64,000 nucleotides of DNA from Takakia lepidozioides (lineage: Eukaryota > Streptophyta > Takakiopsida > Takakiales > Takakiaceae). Positions within the stretch are counted from its first letter, which is position 1, and each line of letters begins with the position of its first letter. The translations under genes and the position numbers were made by a program. The notes under the pieces were generated by a model that saw only the letters and a list, made by a program, of their open reading frames with translations, did not search any database and was not told the origin of the DNA. Of the stretch, positions 23,717 through 34,240 are shown in pieces. The stretch is taken from assembly GCA_030704615.1 (NCBI GenBank), contig CM060731.1, positions 81,448,756 through 81,512,755 on the forward strand, written 5' to 3'.

Positions 23717-25001
23717 CTAGCAGCATAAGGACATGTGCATCCCCTCACAGTATACCAACGTATGACCACAAAAGCTCTCATGCCCATCGCTTCGCTCGTC
23801 CCATACTACATTGGTTCTCCTAGGATGACCAAAAGATCTGTTGACCAGCCCAGCAATATTGCCGAAGATGTCGGGATCACCATCACAAAATCTGATCTCA
23901 ATGGGAGACAACCCCCATCTACGTACATCTTGTCCGTTGACACACAAAATGTAGGGTAGGATATATGGAGCTTCGAGGCGTAATGTACGGAACTCCGCGG
24001 AGGTGTAGTATGGACCGTAGTAGGGAAACAAGTTCACCATGTTGTTTCTCCGAGGATGAACCACAATATCATTGACCGTGAATAAACCCCGACCCATATT
24101 GGTGGTGGAGGTGGAGATGGAGGTGATGGTGGTGGTGGAGGTGGAGACGGTACTGCTCGCGGAGGAGATGAAAGTGGAGGTGGTTTGAGGATGTAATGCC
24201 GGAGGTGCAGCCGGGGGTACAACGTCCAGATCAGGTACTACCGGAGATGGATCAGACAAAGAAACAACGGGGGGGGGGGGGGGAGGCCACAATCAGGGGG
24301 ACCGCATGAGGAAACTGGAGGGGGGGGGGGGGGGGGGGGGGCGCTTGCTCGTCGCCGACCATAACGCCTACGACACCTACGATACCCCTTGACCTTACAC
24401 ATCTCATCTATGTGCTGCTGGGGGAACCAACTGGTCACATCGGGACATGCTCTGGCACAAATTCTGCAAGTAGACCGACGCAAAATCCCTCTAGTGCAAT
24501 GTGATTGCAAGCTTGGGCATCAAGTCGTGGCTGCAATATGCGTAGTGAACGATGCATCAATACTTATGTCGTAATTTTGATTCATGTATGCTTACCAATC
24601 ATACTATATTATTAGATAAACCTAAATGTACCTTAAATGAATGTTAATGAGAGGGATGGGAAAAACACTCACCTTTGTCTCTTGTTCTTCTTGTAATGTT
24701 TTTCGACAATATGCAGTCGCCGCCTCGGTGGTCTAGTGCCGCCCGACGGTATCCGTTCCCAACACTTAGTGCACCAACACTCAATCCTGTCGGGGGGGGG
24801 GGGGGGGGGGGGGTCAAAGGTGGACGTGGTTGGACGTGGTGGCCCACGAGGGGGCAACCCGCGGCGCGCCCGACTCCATCCCGGAGTGTGCATTACCTGA
24901 AATTTGGCCCCGGTCCCTTCTACGATTGTGCCCGGCAGCCTGTATTGGATCAGGTGCAATGGGTGGCTCCTCTCCACGAAAAACGGTCGCTCTAGGGCCA
25001 C
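23717..25001 (-). other. Unidentified proline-rich, cysteine-containing ORFs
   Basis: Minus-strand frames at 25001-24675, 24510-24240 and 24292-23717 read as protein. The first has ECWCTKCWERIPSG and HYKKNKRQR and ends at a consensus donor (AG|GTGAGT near 24674). The second has CTRGILRRSTCRICARACPDV and an Arg-rich stretch. The third follows a Pro run with LCVNGQDVRRWGLSPIEIRF and a normal stop. The poly-Pro runs come directly from the G tracts at 24269-24341 and 24792-24813. This may be one multi-exon gene of a transposon. I do not recognise the family. Confidence 0.35.
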
Positions 25002-25166
25002 AATCGATATGTGGTACTATCTCCATATCCTCGAGGGAGACGGGTCAATGTTTCCTCACCATCGCATCCTAATTAACGCACACCACCGGCACTTTCATTT
25101 CTCAATAACCGTTGGCGAAAAAACCCTATGCCTCAGCCTCGGGGCTTTCAAAATTGGTAACCAAAG

Positions 25167-25670
25167 GTGGAGGAGTTAGGAGGATTCTTGCTGAGGGTGC
25201 AAGCCATTTCTGTGCCATTGTTGTGGGATACGATGGAGGAAATGTATGGAGCTACCGAGGGGCCACGTCGGTACTCGGGAGCTGTGGGCACCATTGAGCT
25301 TGATGATTTCATACATGAGTTTGATAGTTGGTGTGATTTGCAGCAGATGCGCAATCCACAACTGTTTACGCCTTTTATGGCGTAGAAGGGGCTGTTTCAG
25401 CACCTTGAGGGGCCGCCTATGAATGACTACCATAAGTTTAGGCGGGGAAATGAGGTGGAGATTGAGGAGTGGCGACAATATTGGTCACCTGATTATATCT
25501 CCATCAATGTGATGACATGTGCTAGTAGGACTATTAGGGCTGGCAGCGAACTATTTGCATCATAAGAGTTCTCCCGAGATGATTGGGACCTCCGATTACA
25601 GCGTGAGTGGGATGTGTATGATAGAAATAGGGTTCTTTTGAGACAGGGATCGTGTAGAGGGGCATTGTAG
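25167..25670 (+). pseudogene. Possible retrotransposon gag-like fragment
   Basis: The plus-strand reading TIELDDFIHEFDSWCDLQQM...FTPFMA, then KGLFQHLEGPPMNDYHKFRR after one stop codon, has the look of a Gag capsid segment. A third part follows after another stop. No zinc knuckle or pol is present. The family assignment is weak. Confidence 0.35.
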
Positions 25671-26283
25671 ATATTCTCATGATGTACTTTGTATACATCC
25701 GATTAATCGATTGATGTAAATATTTTTCTTGTTGCTCGTGTGGGTTGCAACTTTGCATATGTGATCTAAACATACTTATGCACATGTGGACCAAATATAA
25801 GCTTGAACCAAGTTGATTCAATGGGTCATTCTAGTATTGAACGCAGCTACGTGTCGTACTGCACATGATTTTTTTTTTATTCCATTTTCAAGCCATATGC
25901 TTAATGATAGCATATGCAATGTGCGTGCAAAATTTGGGAATAAACAAAAGTCATTTGGACCCATAACCAGATTTTGTTCTCTCATTTGCACTCCAAAGTT
26001 GTGTTATCTTCAATTTCATGCACTCTTCATAAAGAGTTTTGCAAAAGTAACCCTAGAAACACACTTATTTGTTTTCCATTTTTTTTTTGGTCCAATGTTT
26101 TGCATAGATGTAGTAGTGCAGAGCCCGATGTCACAAAACAAAATAGAGCTAAAAATAAAATCATTACGCCCCTCAAAACCGCAATAATATATTTTCTAAA
26201 TGAAAATATTTATTTTAAATTCATTTAAATTCGATTTAATTCAAAATTGGTGCAAGGGTGAGTGCGTCGTTGGGGAGGCAAAT

Positions 26284-26316
<33 letters not shown>

Positions 26317-26634
26317 TGCCGGATCTTTGTACAGGTGTTGCACACATATTTAAGCACATGTAAGGAAAAATGAAGCTTGAGCCACATCTGTTTGTTGGGT
26401 GCAATGGCATGAGAGGATTTTCTTTCACATTAATAAACAAAAATTGGTTGATAGGGTGAATGCGTCATTGGGGGGGGCAAATGATTTTGTTTGGGTTTGA
26501 AACTTTGCATGCGTGTACGTTGCGCATATACATGTAATTATTGAATGACATATTTGATGCACGCACACATTGAAGGTTGTTGTTTGCATTTCGCTTATAA
26601 TGAGTTGTATGGTTGCAAGGACACATTATAATAT
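25671..26634. other. AT-rich non-coding DNA with poly(T) tract
   Basis: No gene is seen. A T run of about 26-28 bases lies at 26286-26312. The flanks at 26240-26290 and 26440-26490 share a GTGAGTGCGTCrTTGGGG / GTGAATGCGTCATTGGGG motif, suggesting a small duplicated unit. Confidence 0.4.
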
Positions 26635-27306
26635 ATGTCCCTATGTTCATTTGTTCGTATCAGGACTTTGTTCATCCCTTCCCGGTCTTTTCTCTTGGCA
26701 CCCCATCTGGAAACAACCCAAGTACATCAGGCGGGAGCCGTGGGCGTGACGCCTGCCCCCACGGTACCGGACGATGATGACGATGATAGTGACAGTGACA
26801 GTGACAACAACAATGAGCATGGAATTAACCAGGAGGATGTGCAAGCCATGGAGGATCTCTTAATGCATCATGTGGGCGCTGATGCATCCCATGAAGAGGG
26901 AACCCGGCCAATCGATGATCCTGAAATGGCCCCCTCAAATGACATGGAGAGGGAGGCGAAAACTCCCTTGTACGAAGGGACGAAAGTGAGTCGACTTTCA
27001 ACAATTTTACTTTTGCTCAATCTTCAAATTCGATTTGGCATAAGTAATGTTGGGATGTCTGGCCTAATGCGAACTATTGCACACTATATCCTTGCTCCAC
27101 ACTTGAAACCCAACATGCCACGGTCACGGAAAGAGGCCCGCGAAGTCTTGGACTCTGTAGGGATGGGTTATAAGATTTTTCATGCATGTCCATGTGATAA
27201 AACCCTATACTACGGAGAGGATTCGCGTCTCACCAAGTGCCCAAAGTGCAAGAAAGACCGATATCGGGATGATGTCCAAGGGAAAAAAGTATCACGCAAG
27301 ATATAA
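26635..27306 (+). pseudogene. CACTA TNP2-type transposase, N-terminal fragment
   Basis: TNP2 is the CACTA transposase that cuts at the element ends. After an acidic stretch (DDDDDDSDSDSDNNNE), the frame carries the family's landmarks: TPLYEGTKVSRLSTILLLLNL, then YKIFHACPCDKTLYYGE and LTKCPKCKKDRY, which match the 'xKIHACPxDCxLYxxEy..LxxCPxCxxsRy' block near the start of the TNP2 domain. The frame ends at 27306. The downstream catalytic part of TNP2 is absent and the sequence passes into the palindrome region. It is therefore truncated and cannot supply transposase. Confidence 0.82.
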
Positions 27307-27511
27307 GCGTCATTCCCCCTCGCATAGAGATTACTTTCTTTAATCTTCTCAATGCATGTAAAGTGTATTCCACAAAGTTTAGGGTTTAGAGAGTAGTACT
27401 CATGCAAGATCTGATTGTGGTTTTGGAAGGAGTGAGTGAGGAGTGGAAGGAGCGACGTTCGGTTTTGACCATTCACGCCCAAATGAGGGAGAGGCTGCAA
27501 AAAGGGAAAGA

Positions 27512-28225
27512 CAACCTTGCGTTAACGCAAGGTTGATTTCATGTACACTATAAATGGAAAACATTGCAGGAAAAAAACCCTCTGAGGATCTGTTCATATG
27601 GAGTTTCAACCTTACGTTGACGCAAGGTTGATTACCTCTGCCAAAAACACCCGTCGATGGTATTTGCGGACATTAACTACCCTACAATATTATGGAAATT
27701 TTGCAATTTCTGTGGGCCTTATCTTGCAATCCAGACCGTCAAACAACCTTGCGTCAACGCAAGGTTGTTTGGTGGTAAAGTATAAGCCCTCAAAACCGTC
27801 TCACTACAGACAAACTTCATTTTCAACCTGGAAGAAACGGAACCGGAAACGATAGTGAACAAATTCGCAAGCCAAAGAATTCAGGAAAATAGACTCACCC
27901 ATGCAAAATCCATGGCCCTCAATCACCCTTGCGTTGACGCAAGGTTGATTTGTCTTACGGTTTGTGCCCATGCCATAATGCAGAAAACGATACTACAGGA
28001 GACCACACGTACAGCTACATGAAGCCAAAACCACACATGCATGAAGATCAAGACATGCCCATTGCAGTCGTGAGACAAGCTTGCGTTGACGCAATGTTGT
28101 TTGGCTATACTTCCAGAGCCCTCAAAACTCCCTCATGACCTGCAAATCCGTAGTTCTCCAAAGAAGAAATGAAACGAGAATAGTGAAGGGCAAGCAGCGA
28201 CCAACGTTGCGTTGACGCAACCTTC
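27512..28225. repeat. Six dispersed copies of a 24-bp palindrome
   Basis: Copies at 27512-27535, 27607-27630, 27744-27767, 27924-27947, 28076-28099 and 28202-28225. The consensus is the half-site CAACCTTGCGTY followed by its reverse complement. The first copy is a perfect 24-bp palindrome; the others have one to a few changes, concentrated in the outer arms. The sequence between copies is unrelated and of unequal length (start-to-start 95, 137, 180, 152 and 126 bases), so this is not a simple tandem repeat. Confidence 0.92.
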
Positions 28226-28285
28226 AAACACACACATCTAGCAACACACCAGTTTCAAGGAGGCCAAACCTGTACAACACTCGTT

Positions 28286-29274
28286 TCATTGCCTGCTCGC
28301 TATTGTACTGGTTTTTGAATTCGCAGGATCTGGAGATTCCTTTGTCCCTCTCAAACTTCCTGAAGAAGCAGTTGTTCCAGACAACAAGCTTCCCTCCTGA
28401 TATACGCCTTCAGTGTGATCCGGGGTTGAGCCATCTGGATTTTGTAGTCTGCCATTGACTCCCCAAGTGCTACCACCGCTCGTTTTTCCAGCTGCAGCAA
28501 GAAAGATCATAAAAATTTGAGAGAGAACACGAATGTGAAAAATCATTTCAAAATGGTTTTGCAAATGCCTTACCAGGCTCCAAAAGGTTGCTTTCTGCAG
28601 CCACTAGTTGAATGTGTGGTCGCTCACAACTTTGATTGCTTGTGTTTTCGAGTCCCTCTCTAGAGTTGGGAACATGTTGGTGTCCCTCACAAGTGGATCC
28701 AAATTCCAGATCTCCAACCACCTGATTTTGGTTGCATTGTCCACCATTGATATAGAGAGGCGATGCAGTTTCTCTTGGGTCATTTCTGGCTTGGAGCCAT
28801 ACTTGTCATAGTGTACTTTCACTTGCTCCAGAAATTTCGTGCCTAGATTTGGATTTGCTATGCGGATTTGTTTGTCGAACGCACTCATGAGGTTCTTCCT
28901 TTGATTGTTCATCTCAAATCTCATTATGTCTTCAACCCAGTTGCAGACCTCTCCTCTTCTGTGTGGGTTGCATAGTATTATGCTTTCGCCTTCAAGCCAG
29001 TCTCTGCTATTTCTTGCTGCATATATTGACAATGGAAAACATCAAACATTGAGGTTTCCTTGGAAAATTCACACTGAAAACAAACAGATGTCAAGATGCT
29101 TACCGTGTACATGTAGTCAAGAAAAGCCTCCCTTGTCAAGCTGTACCATGTGCTTGTCTTATTTTCAGCACACATCTTCATCTGCTGAGGACTGAGCACG
29201 TTTGCAAACGACTCCAGTGGCATCAACCCTATCTTCTGGACATGAAAAAGAGTGTGGCAGAGATTTGTCGTCAT
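28286..29274 (-). other. Unidentified ORFs on the minus strand
   Basis: Two frames, 29274-28978 (FANVLSPQQMKMCAENKTSTWYS) and 29032-28604 (CNWVEDIMRFEMNNQRKNLMSAFDKQ, then QVKVHYDKYGSKPEM), look like protein by composition and may be exons of one gene. They lie between the palindromes and the MULE-like transposase and run opposite to it. I recognise no domain. The gene could be an accessory ORF of the same element. Confidence 0.35.
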
Positions 29275-29338
29275 ATGGGATAGATGCCCTAGTGCAAAGT
29301 GAAATGAAACTGCTCATCCAGCTAGCCGTGCATCGGCA

Positions 29339-31444
29339 GTGATGTTCCAGTGTGGGCGCTTCGATCATGTTATTAGATGCTATCCCCAGACGTACGGCAG
29401 GTTGCTCCAGTGCTGGCACACTTTGTTGGACACTGTTCCCGTACTCTTCTCTGCTTTACGAATGGCTCTCACAGGAGAGTTGGTAAAATTCTACTGTCCT
29501 TACAAATCGCTCCCCCTCACCAAAGTGCCAGACGCCAATGGGATGGCAACCGTGGGAGAGGATGTCATCTGTAGAAGCTTGGATCTGCAAGTTGGAACTG
29601 TGCATGTGGAGAAAGAAGTGCACGACTCCGTCGATAGGATCGACAGTATGATGATTCTGGAGCCATTCGTGTGCGATGACCGTATTAGACAATGGAGAGT
29701 TCCAGCAGGCTCTTACCACGTGCACGGGGATCAGCGACGTTTGTCTGCAGGTTCTACACTCACACCAGGAACTGCTGCTTCGGTGGTTCCGGCCTTCACA
29801 CCTGCTACAATAAAAAAAAGGACACCAGCACATCGACGGCTTTTGTTGATCTCTCGGAAAGCTCCGGTGACGACGACATCTCTGAGATTCCACCACCTCC
29901 AACACATCTATCTTCTGTCGAAGAACTAGATTTGCAGGAGATAGGCAGTGTCATTCCAAAGTTGTAGTCTATGAAAGGCTTGCCAAACTGCAGAAGTGAC
30001 GTGCGTGGAATTGCATGGGGGACAATAAATATTGTAAGAGCAAAATACCTTCCCGCAGAATTTGATGGAGATGTGGTTTTTGAGCTGCCACCTCCGACGT
30101 CCTGTGGAGGTCTGGGGGGACTCATGCAAGGGATGGACAAGAAGCACGATGGACACCCTTGGTGTCGAACTAAGACAACCAACATACATAACCCTCATGG
30201 CTTGTCTTTCCGTAGATCAATCTGCGTTGGGCACCTACGTTGTGGAAATGAAGCGTGCAACTGTCTGGCATTGAGAGGCTCCCCAAACGAGACAAAGTGG
30301 GAGGGTTGTGCGGATAACCCATTTGAGGTTGGGTGCCCACCTCCTAAAAACACGACGTTGCTCTGCAAATATTGCAAAACGGCTCCAACATGCATTGGCA
30401 CATGCAAGGCCCGCATGTACTATGTGCTCCATCGTTTTCACGGCCTTACCTGAGCTTATGTTCATCTCGGCAATCATACGCACCCTGTATCGAAAGGGGA
30501 TTGTCGAGAGAGTCTTGAAACAATTCGGGGACTTCTATGGCACGAGGTGGAGAATGCTCCTTATACACCGCCATCTGCAATTGCACGTTCTGCAAGCAAG
30601 AGCTTCTTGTAAAAACACATTCTAGGAGGAGCGGAAGAGAACATTGAGAAACTTGACAGCAAAAAATTGGACGTCATTATGGACTATTTCTCGACACTTA
30701 GCTCACCCAATGTATGCGATCAGATCAACGCACTCAGATGGGGACAGGGAGCACATATTATGTGGATAACATCCTGGAATTGAAGCGCAGAAGCATGTAC
30801 GACTTCATTCAAGATAATGTCTTTCTTGGTCAGGGGTCAAAATGTCCACAGTTGCGGAGGGAAGTGGAGTTAGCTTGGTCCGCAAAATGCAGCCCAGTGG
30901 CGATCTCCAGAAATCTTGGCTCATGTTTGATCATGTGAAACGTGTGAAGGGCTGGACAACCATGGCTGCCCATGTGTACGATCCTTCTTACCAAAGAGTT
31001 ATGACAATTGCAGTGTGTGACATGCAATCCGAAGACACTGAATCTCAAATCCTGATGTGGAAGTCCCTTGTGAGAGTCATTAGGAATCATGGTGTCTCAG
31101 ATCCAAATTTTCATGGATTTATGGCCGATAGCGCGCAGGCAAATTGGAATGCAGTCCGGTCTGTTTTTGGAAGTGGTGATCCGAAAATACCCATGGTGGG
31201 CAGGGAGCGCACTTGCATATTCCATTGGACTCAGTCCCTCCGAAGGCACACCAAGAATTGCATAAAACCAGAGTTGCAGGAGGAACACATGAGACTGTGC
31301 CGGCTGTATAAAGATGCGACAAGCGAGATCGAAGCAAACTCCTTATACCAAACTATAAGGGCATGGTGGTACTCATTTGATGCAGAAAATCAGGATGGCC
31401 TCAAAGAACTTGACGACTGGATGGGATACTTTAGATACAAATAG
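29339..31444 (+). pseudogene. MULE-like transposase, first part, decayed
   Basis: The readable order is a poorly conserved N-terminal part (29339-29929), then 29971-30453 with KGLPNCRSDVRGIAWGTI, a Cys/His-rich block (GHPWCRTKTTNIHNPHGLSFRR, SICVGHLRCGNEACNCLAL, CKYCKTAPTCIGTC) resembling a GCM/WRKY-type zinc-binding region, followed after an in-frame TGA by HLGNHTHPVSKGDCRE. The segment from 30842 has AHVYDPSYQRVMTIAVCDMQ, DTESQILMWKSL, MADSAQANWNAV and CIFHWTQSLRRHTKN, which fit the DDE-type core of a transposase family repeated in moss and other early streptophyte genomes. At least two stops and one frame change are needed. The frame ends at 31444, where a PPR-derived repeat interrupts it. 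Confidence 0.6.
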
Positions 31445-32170
31445 TGGGTCAAGTCACTCCAAACTATCAAAGATTCACTCAACCAGCTAACATGCAGAAT
31501 TCAACATGGAAACTTAGGGTCGATTCTGATAAGAAGGAAAAACAGGGTGAAATGTGTTGAAGAAGGTGCCTTCATTAGCAGTGCCTGATTTATCAATTCC
31601 ACCGCTACTGCTGCAACTTCTATCCATGCAGGTTGCTAGTAGCTATTGATCCATAGGGAATCATAGGAGCTTGAAGTCCGGCCCTCTTCGATGAATCTCT
31701 ATCCCTGCTCCTTCAGCTATCCATGCCTCTGCCAAAATCATGCATTCACCCTTGTCTTGCTGCTAGCAGCTGACAATGAAAGCCTTGAATTGTTCTAGAA
31801 AACACCCAACTCAACTTATCACACTAGTTCCTATGCTCAATTGCATCTTCTACTCTATGTAATCCAACAGGCATTCATCTTTTTGCCTTGATTGTCCCAC
31901 CGTTGACTGGGGTCAGAAAAGTATTCACTACAACAGAACGCTCCCAGGCTTGCACACGCATTGCAAACACAAACAAATGTGATGCGGTTGGGCTTCAACC
32001 CTTTGCGCAACATTTGCTCATAGTTAAGCTCTGGCAAGTGCACAGTGGGATCATAATGGTAGGCCAGTAATGCATACTTTAGCCACATGTAGTAGAAAGG
32101 GGACACCTCGATGTCATCTTCCAACAACAGCCCAAAGTCATCGTCTAATGCTGGGTACCTGCAATGTGCT
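31445..32170 (-). repeat. PPR leader repeat plus PPR fragment fused to a glycosyltransferase exon
   Basis: From 31445 to about 31935 this matches the PPR leader repeat also seen at 40130, 40550, 41160, 43737 and 44615. On the minus strand a PPR stretch follows (YEQMLRKGLKPNRITFVCVCNACASLGA, about 32033-31945). It is joined directly upstream to an exon encoding LEDDIEVSPFYYMWLKYALL (32158 to about 32037), preceded by a consensus 3' splice site (TTGCAG at ~32159). LEDDIEVS is typical of plant glycosyltransferases of the At5g12260 type. The fused ORF is chimeric. Confidence 0.6.
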
Positions 32171-32370
32171 GGTAATTAGTGTATGAGATTCAAAAGGGAG
32201 GATCAACTCGTCTACTACCAGCGCTGGAAAACATTAGACCTGGGGCAACTCAATATTATGTGAACTCAAAAATTTGGAGAATGGAGTAGATGGTATGGAG
32301 ATTTCAAGGTAAACTTGGATTGTCACGCAGTGAAGGTATAGGTACAGGAGCTCTTCAATGCTATTAGCTT

Positions 32371-32797
32371 TTGAAGTACAATAATAAATGGAAAAAATAT
32401 TGTGTACAGAATATGTTTCTGGAGGACATAGCGGATATGCCGTCTTGCAATATATCCGAGACTGTGCATAGTGTGTGGAATGCGCAATCAGGCAAGAACG
32501 GACGGGACCTGTACGTTGCCACTTCGGATGACATGGTCCGAGCGCTTTCGCAACAAACATGGTACCGGGATTTCCTTCGTGGAGCGGTTCTGGTAAGGGG
32601 CCAGACAGGGCGGAGTTGCAGTTGAGGGCTGCAAACAGATGCAAGAATCATGTTAGAATGGCAACGGTTGTAAACGAATGCACAATGGAAACACCTTTGC
32701 AATCCAGACATCCTCATCTGGAAGGTGAGGAGAGATTCGGTTCATGCAAGCGCAAATTGGACACCCCTCTGGGATCGGACGATGATTCACATTGACA
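32371..32797 (+). pseudogene. MULE-like transposase, C-terminal part
   Basis: Same strand as 29339-31444. SCNISETVHSVWNAQSG, SDDMVRALSQQTWYRDFLRG and, in the next frame, AELQLRAANRCKNH through KRKLDTPLGSDDDSH fit the C terminus of that transposase family. The natural reading is that one transposase gene was split by the repeat at 31445-32170. One frameshift occurs near 32590. Confidence 0.5.
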
Positions 32798-32816
32798 TGA
32801 TAGGGATAACTTTTCG

Positions 32817-34240
32817 GTGCCACGTGTGCCCGTGCCACCCACTTTCGTGCACGCAACATCCTTTGTGGGTGAATCTTCCTCGACAGAGTTCACGGAGTCG
32901 ACAACTACAACTACACGGGAAGAAGGGGCGATCCTGCTGCCCATCCAGGAATCTGATTGTGCAGACGCGCTGTGGCACATAGAACAAACTCCGCAAGGTT
33001 CCCTTAATCATCAAGGAGGGCATGGAAGTAGTGGAGGGGGGGAGGGAAGTAATCGAGGAAAGGACAAGCCTAGGAGAGGGAGTGTAAGAAAAAGAGGTGT
33101 AGAAGGAGAGAGGTGCAACCGGGGGAGGGCACTAGTGGGGGAACAAAAGACAAGGGGGAGCTAGTTCAGATGAGCGTGCAGCCGGTGAAGGGCACTAGCG
33201 GGGCAACAAAAGACAAGGGAGAGGTAGTTCAGAAGAGCGTGGACGAGGTAAAGACCTCGGGTCCCCGCAACATTGATTTGCCAAAGATGAAGGTGCCCCC
33301 CTTAGAGACCAATAAGGTCGGTGACCCCATTGGTGAGTATTGGGAGGCCATGAAAAAAGTAGCCTTCGACTTGGCGGCGAGGTGGTTCCATTGGCATGTT
33401 GAATGGCCACGCCAATCACATCGCCATAGGCAAGCATACGTGCATGCATTTGAGGGCACAATTCCGGGTGAGTGGAATGAGGGGAAGCTCTTGGAGCTGG
33501 TGGGAAAGAACCTCAAGGACAAGAGGTACCGTGCGCGACAACCATTCGCAAGGCACTCAAGACGGACCATGCCGCATGGAATAACCAAGGTAAGACGCAC
33601 TTCACTTTGTCATTGGAGTCTTTGAATGCATGTTCATTGCGGTATGGAGTTCATTAACATTTATAGTGTCTTTGTTGGGGCTGGAGAGGAATCTTGGGAG
33701 GCTCTCATCGCAGGGAAGAGGGAAGAGCTGAAGGCGGAGATCTTCGCAAGGGGACGTGCGGCAACTGCAACCCGCCTCGAGAAGTGTGCAGAATCAATAC
33801 ACAAGTGGGGCCTCGGCGGAAGCAAGAGTTTTGCCACCCGATTCATAGGTGTTCTTTCTCTTGTCATACCCATTCTTCTTTTTTAGCTTCTCCCTTTCAT
33901 TATGAAATTCTGACCTGTCCTTGCATTTGTATGTCATGTGCAGAAAAAGAAGTTTCAGAGGTCTCCCTCCGCCGTCGAGCCCAACTTTTGCAAGACTCAA
34001 GGGTGGAAGCCCATTGTAGCCTCAATGGCCAAGATGCCACAATTGACGGAGGATAGTGCATCTGTAGGGGTGGGGATGGGTAGTTCAGTGGCTCGGCCGG
34101 ATGGGGGAGAGCCAGTAGTAGGGGGTGGTTCGAAGGATGATGTAATCTCGGACTCGGCCTCATCATCCTCCAAATTGGAGGCCCAGCGTAGCTTGCATTC
34201 CTCGGACGAGTACACCTATGACTCAGGCGATGAGGAGTGA
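32817..34240 (+). CDS. TNP1-like CACTA protein, element B
   Basis: Probably three exons. Exon 1 ends at a GT donor after TMPHGITK (about 33589) and contains a Lys/Gly-rich region with repeats of VQ-SVQPVKGTSGxTKDKGE, then DPIGEYWEAMKKVAFDLAARWF and LLELVGKNLKDKRYRARQ. Exon 2 (about 33665-33849) encodes GEESWEALIAGKREELKAEIFARGRAATATRLEKC. Exon 3 (33943-34240) starts after TGTGCAG with KKKFQRSPSAVEPNF and ends with an acidic tail, SSDEYTYDSGDEE, and stop. NLKDKRYR plus the downstream helical region resembles the En/Spm TNP1 class. The last exons are open. The first has a frame change near 33130, so it may be damaged or have an extra intron. Confidence 0.6.

Larger units (their letters stand above)
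19427..24813. repeat. Cluster of long poly(G)/poly(C) tracts
   Basis: Uninterrupted tracts: G15 at 19427-19441, C18 at 20540-20557, C20 at 21590-21609, G20 at 22265-22284, G15 at 24269-24283, G22 at 24320-24341 and G22 at 24792-24813. Further C runs of 12-14 lie at 34434, 34469 and 34926. All fall within the CACTA region. Confidence 0.9.

Noticed and set aside
27512-28225. CRISPR-like array
   Set aside because: The repeats are palindromes with unequal, unrelated spacers in a eukaryotic transposon; no cas genes and no regular spacing.
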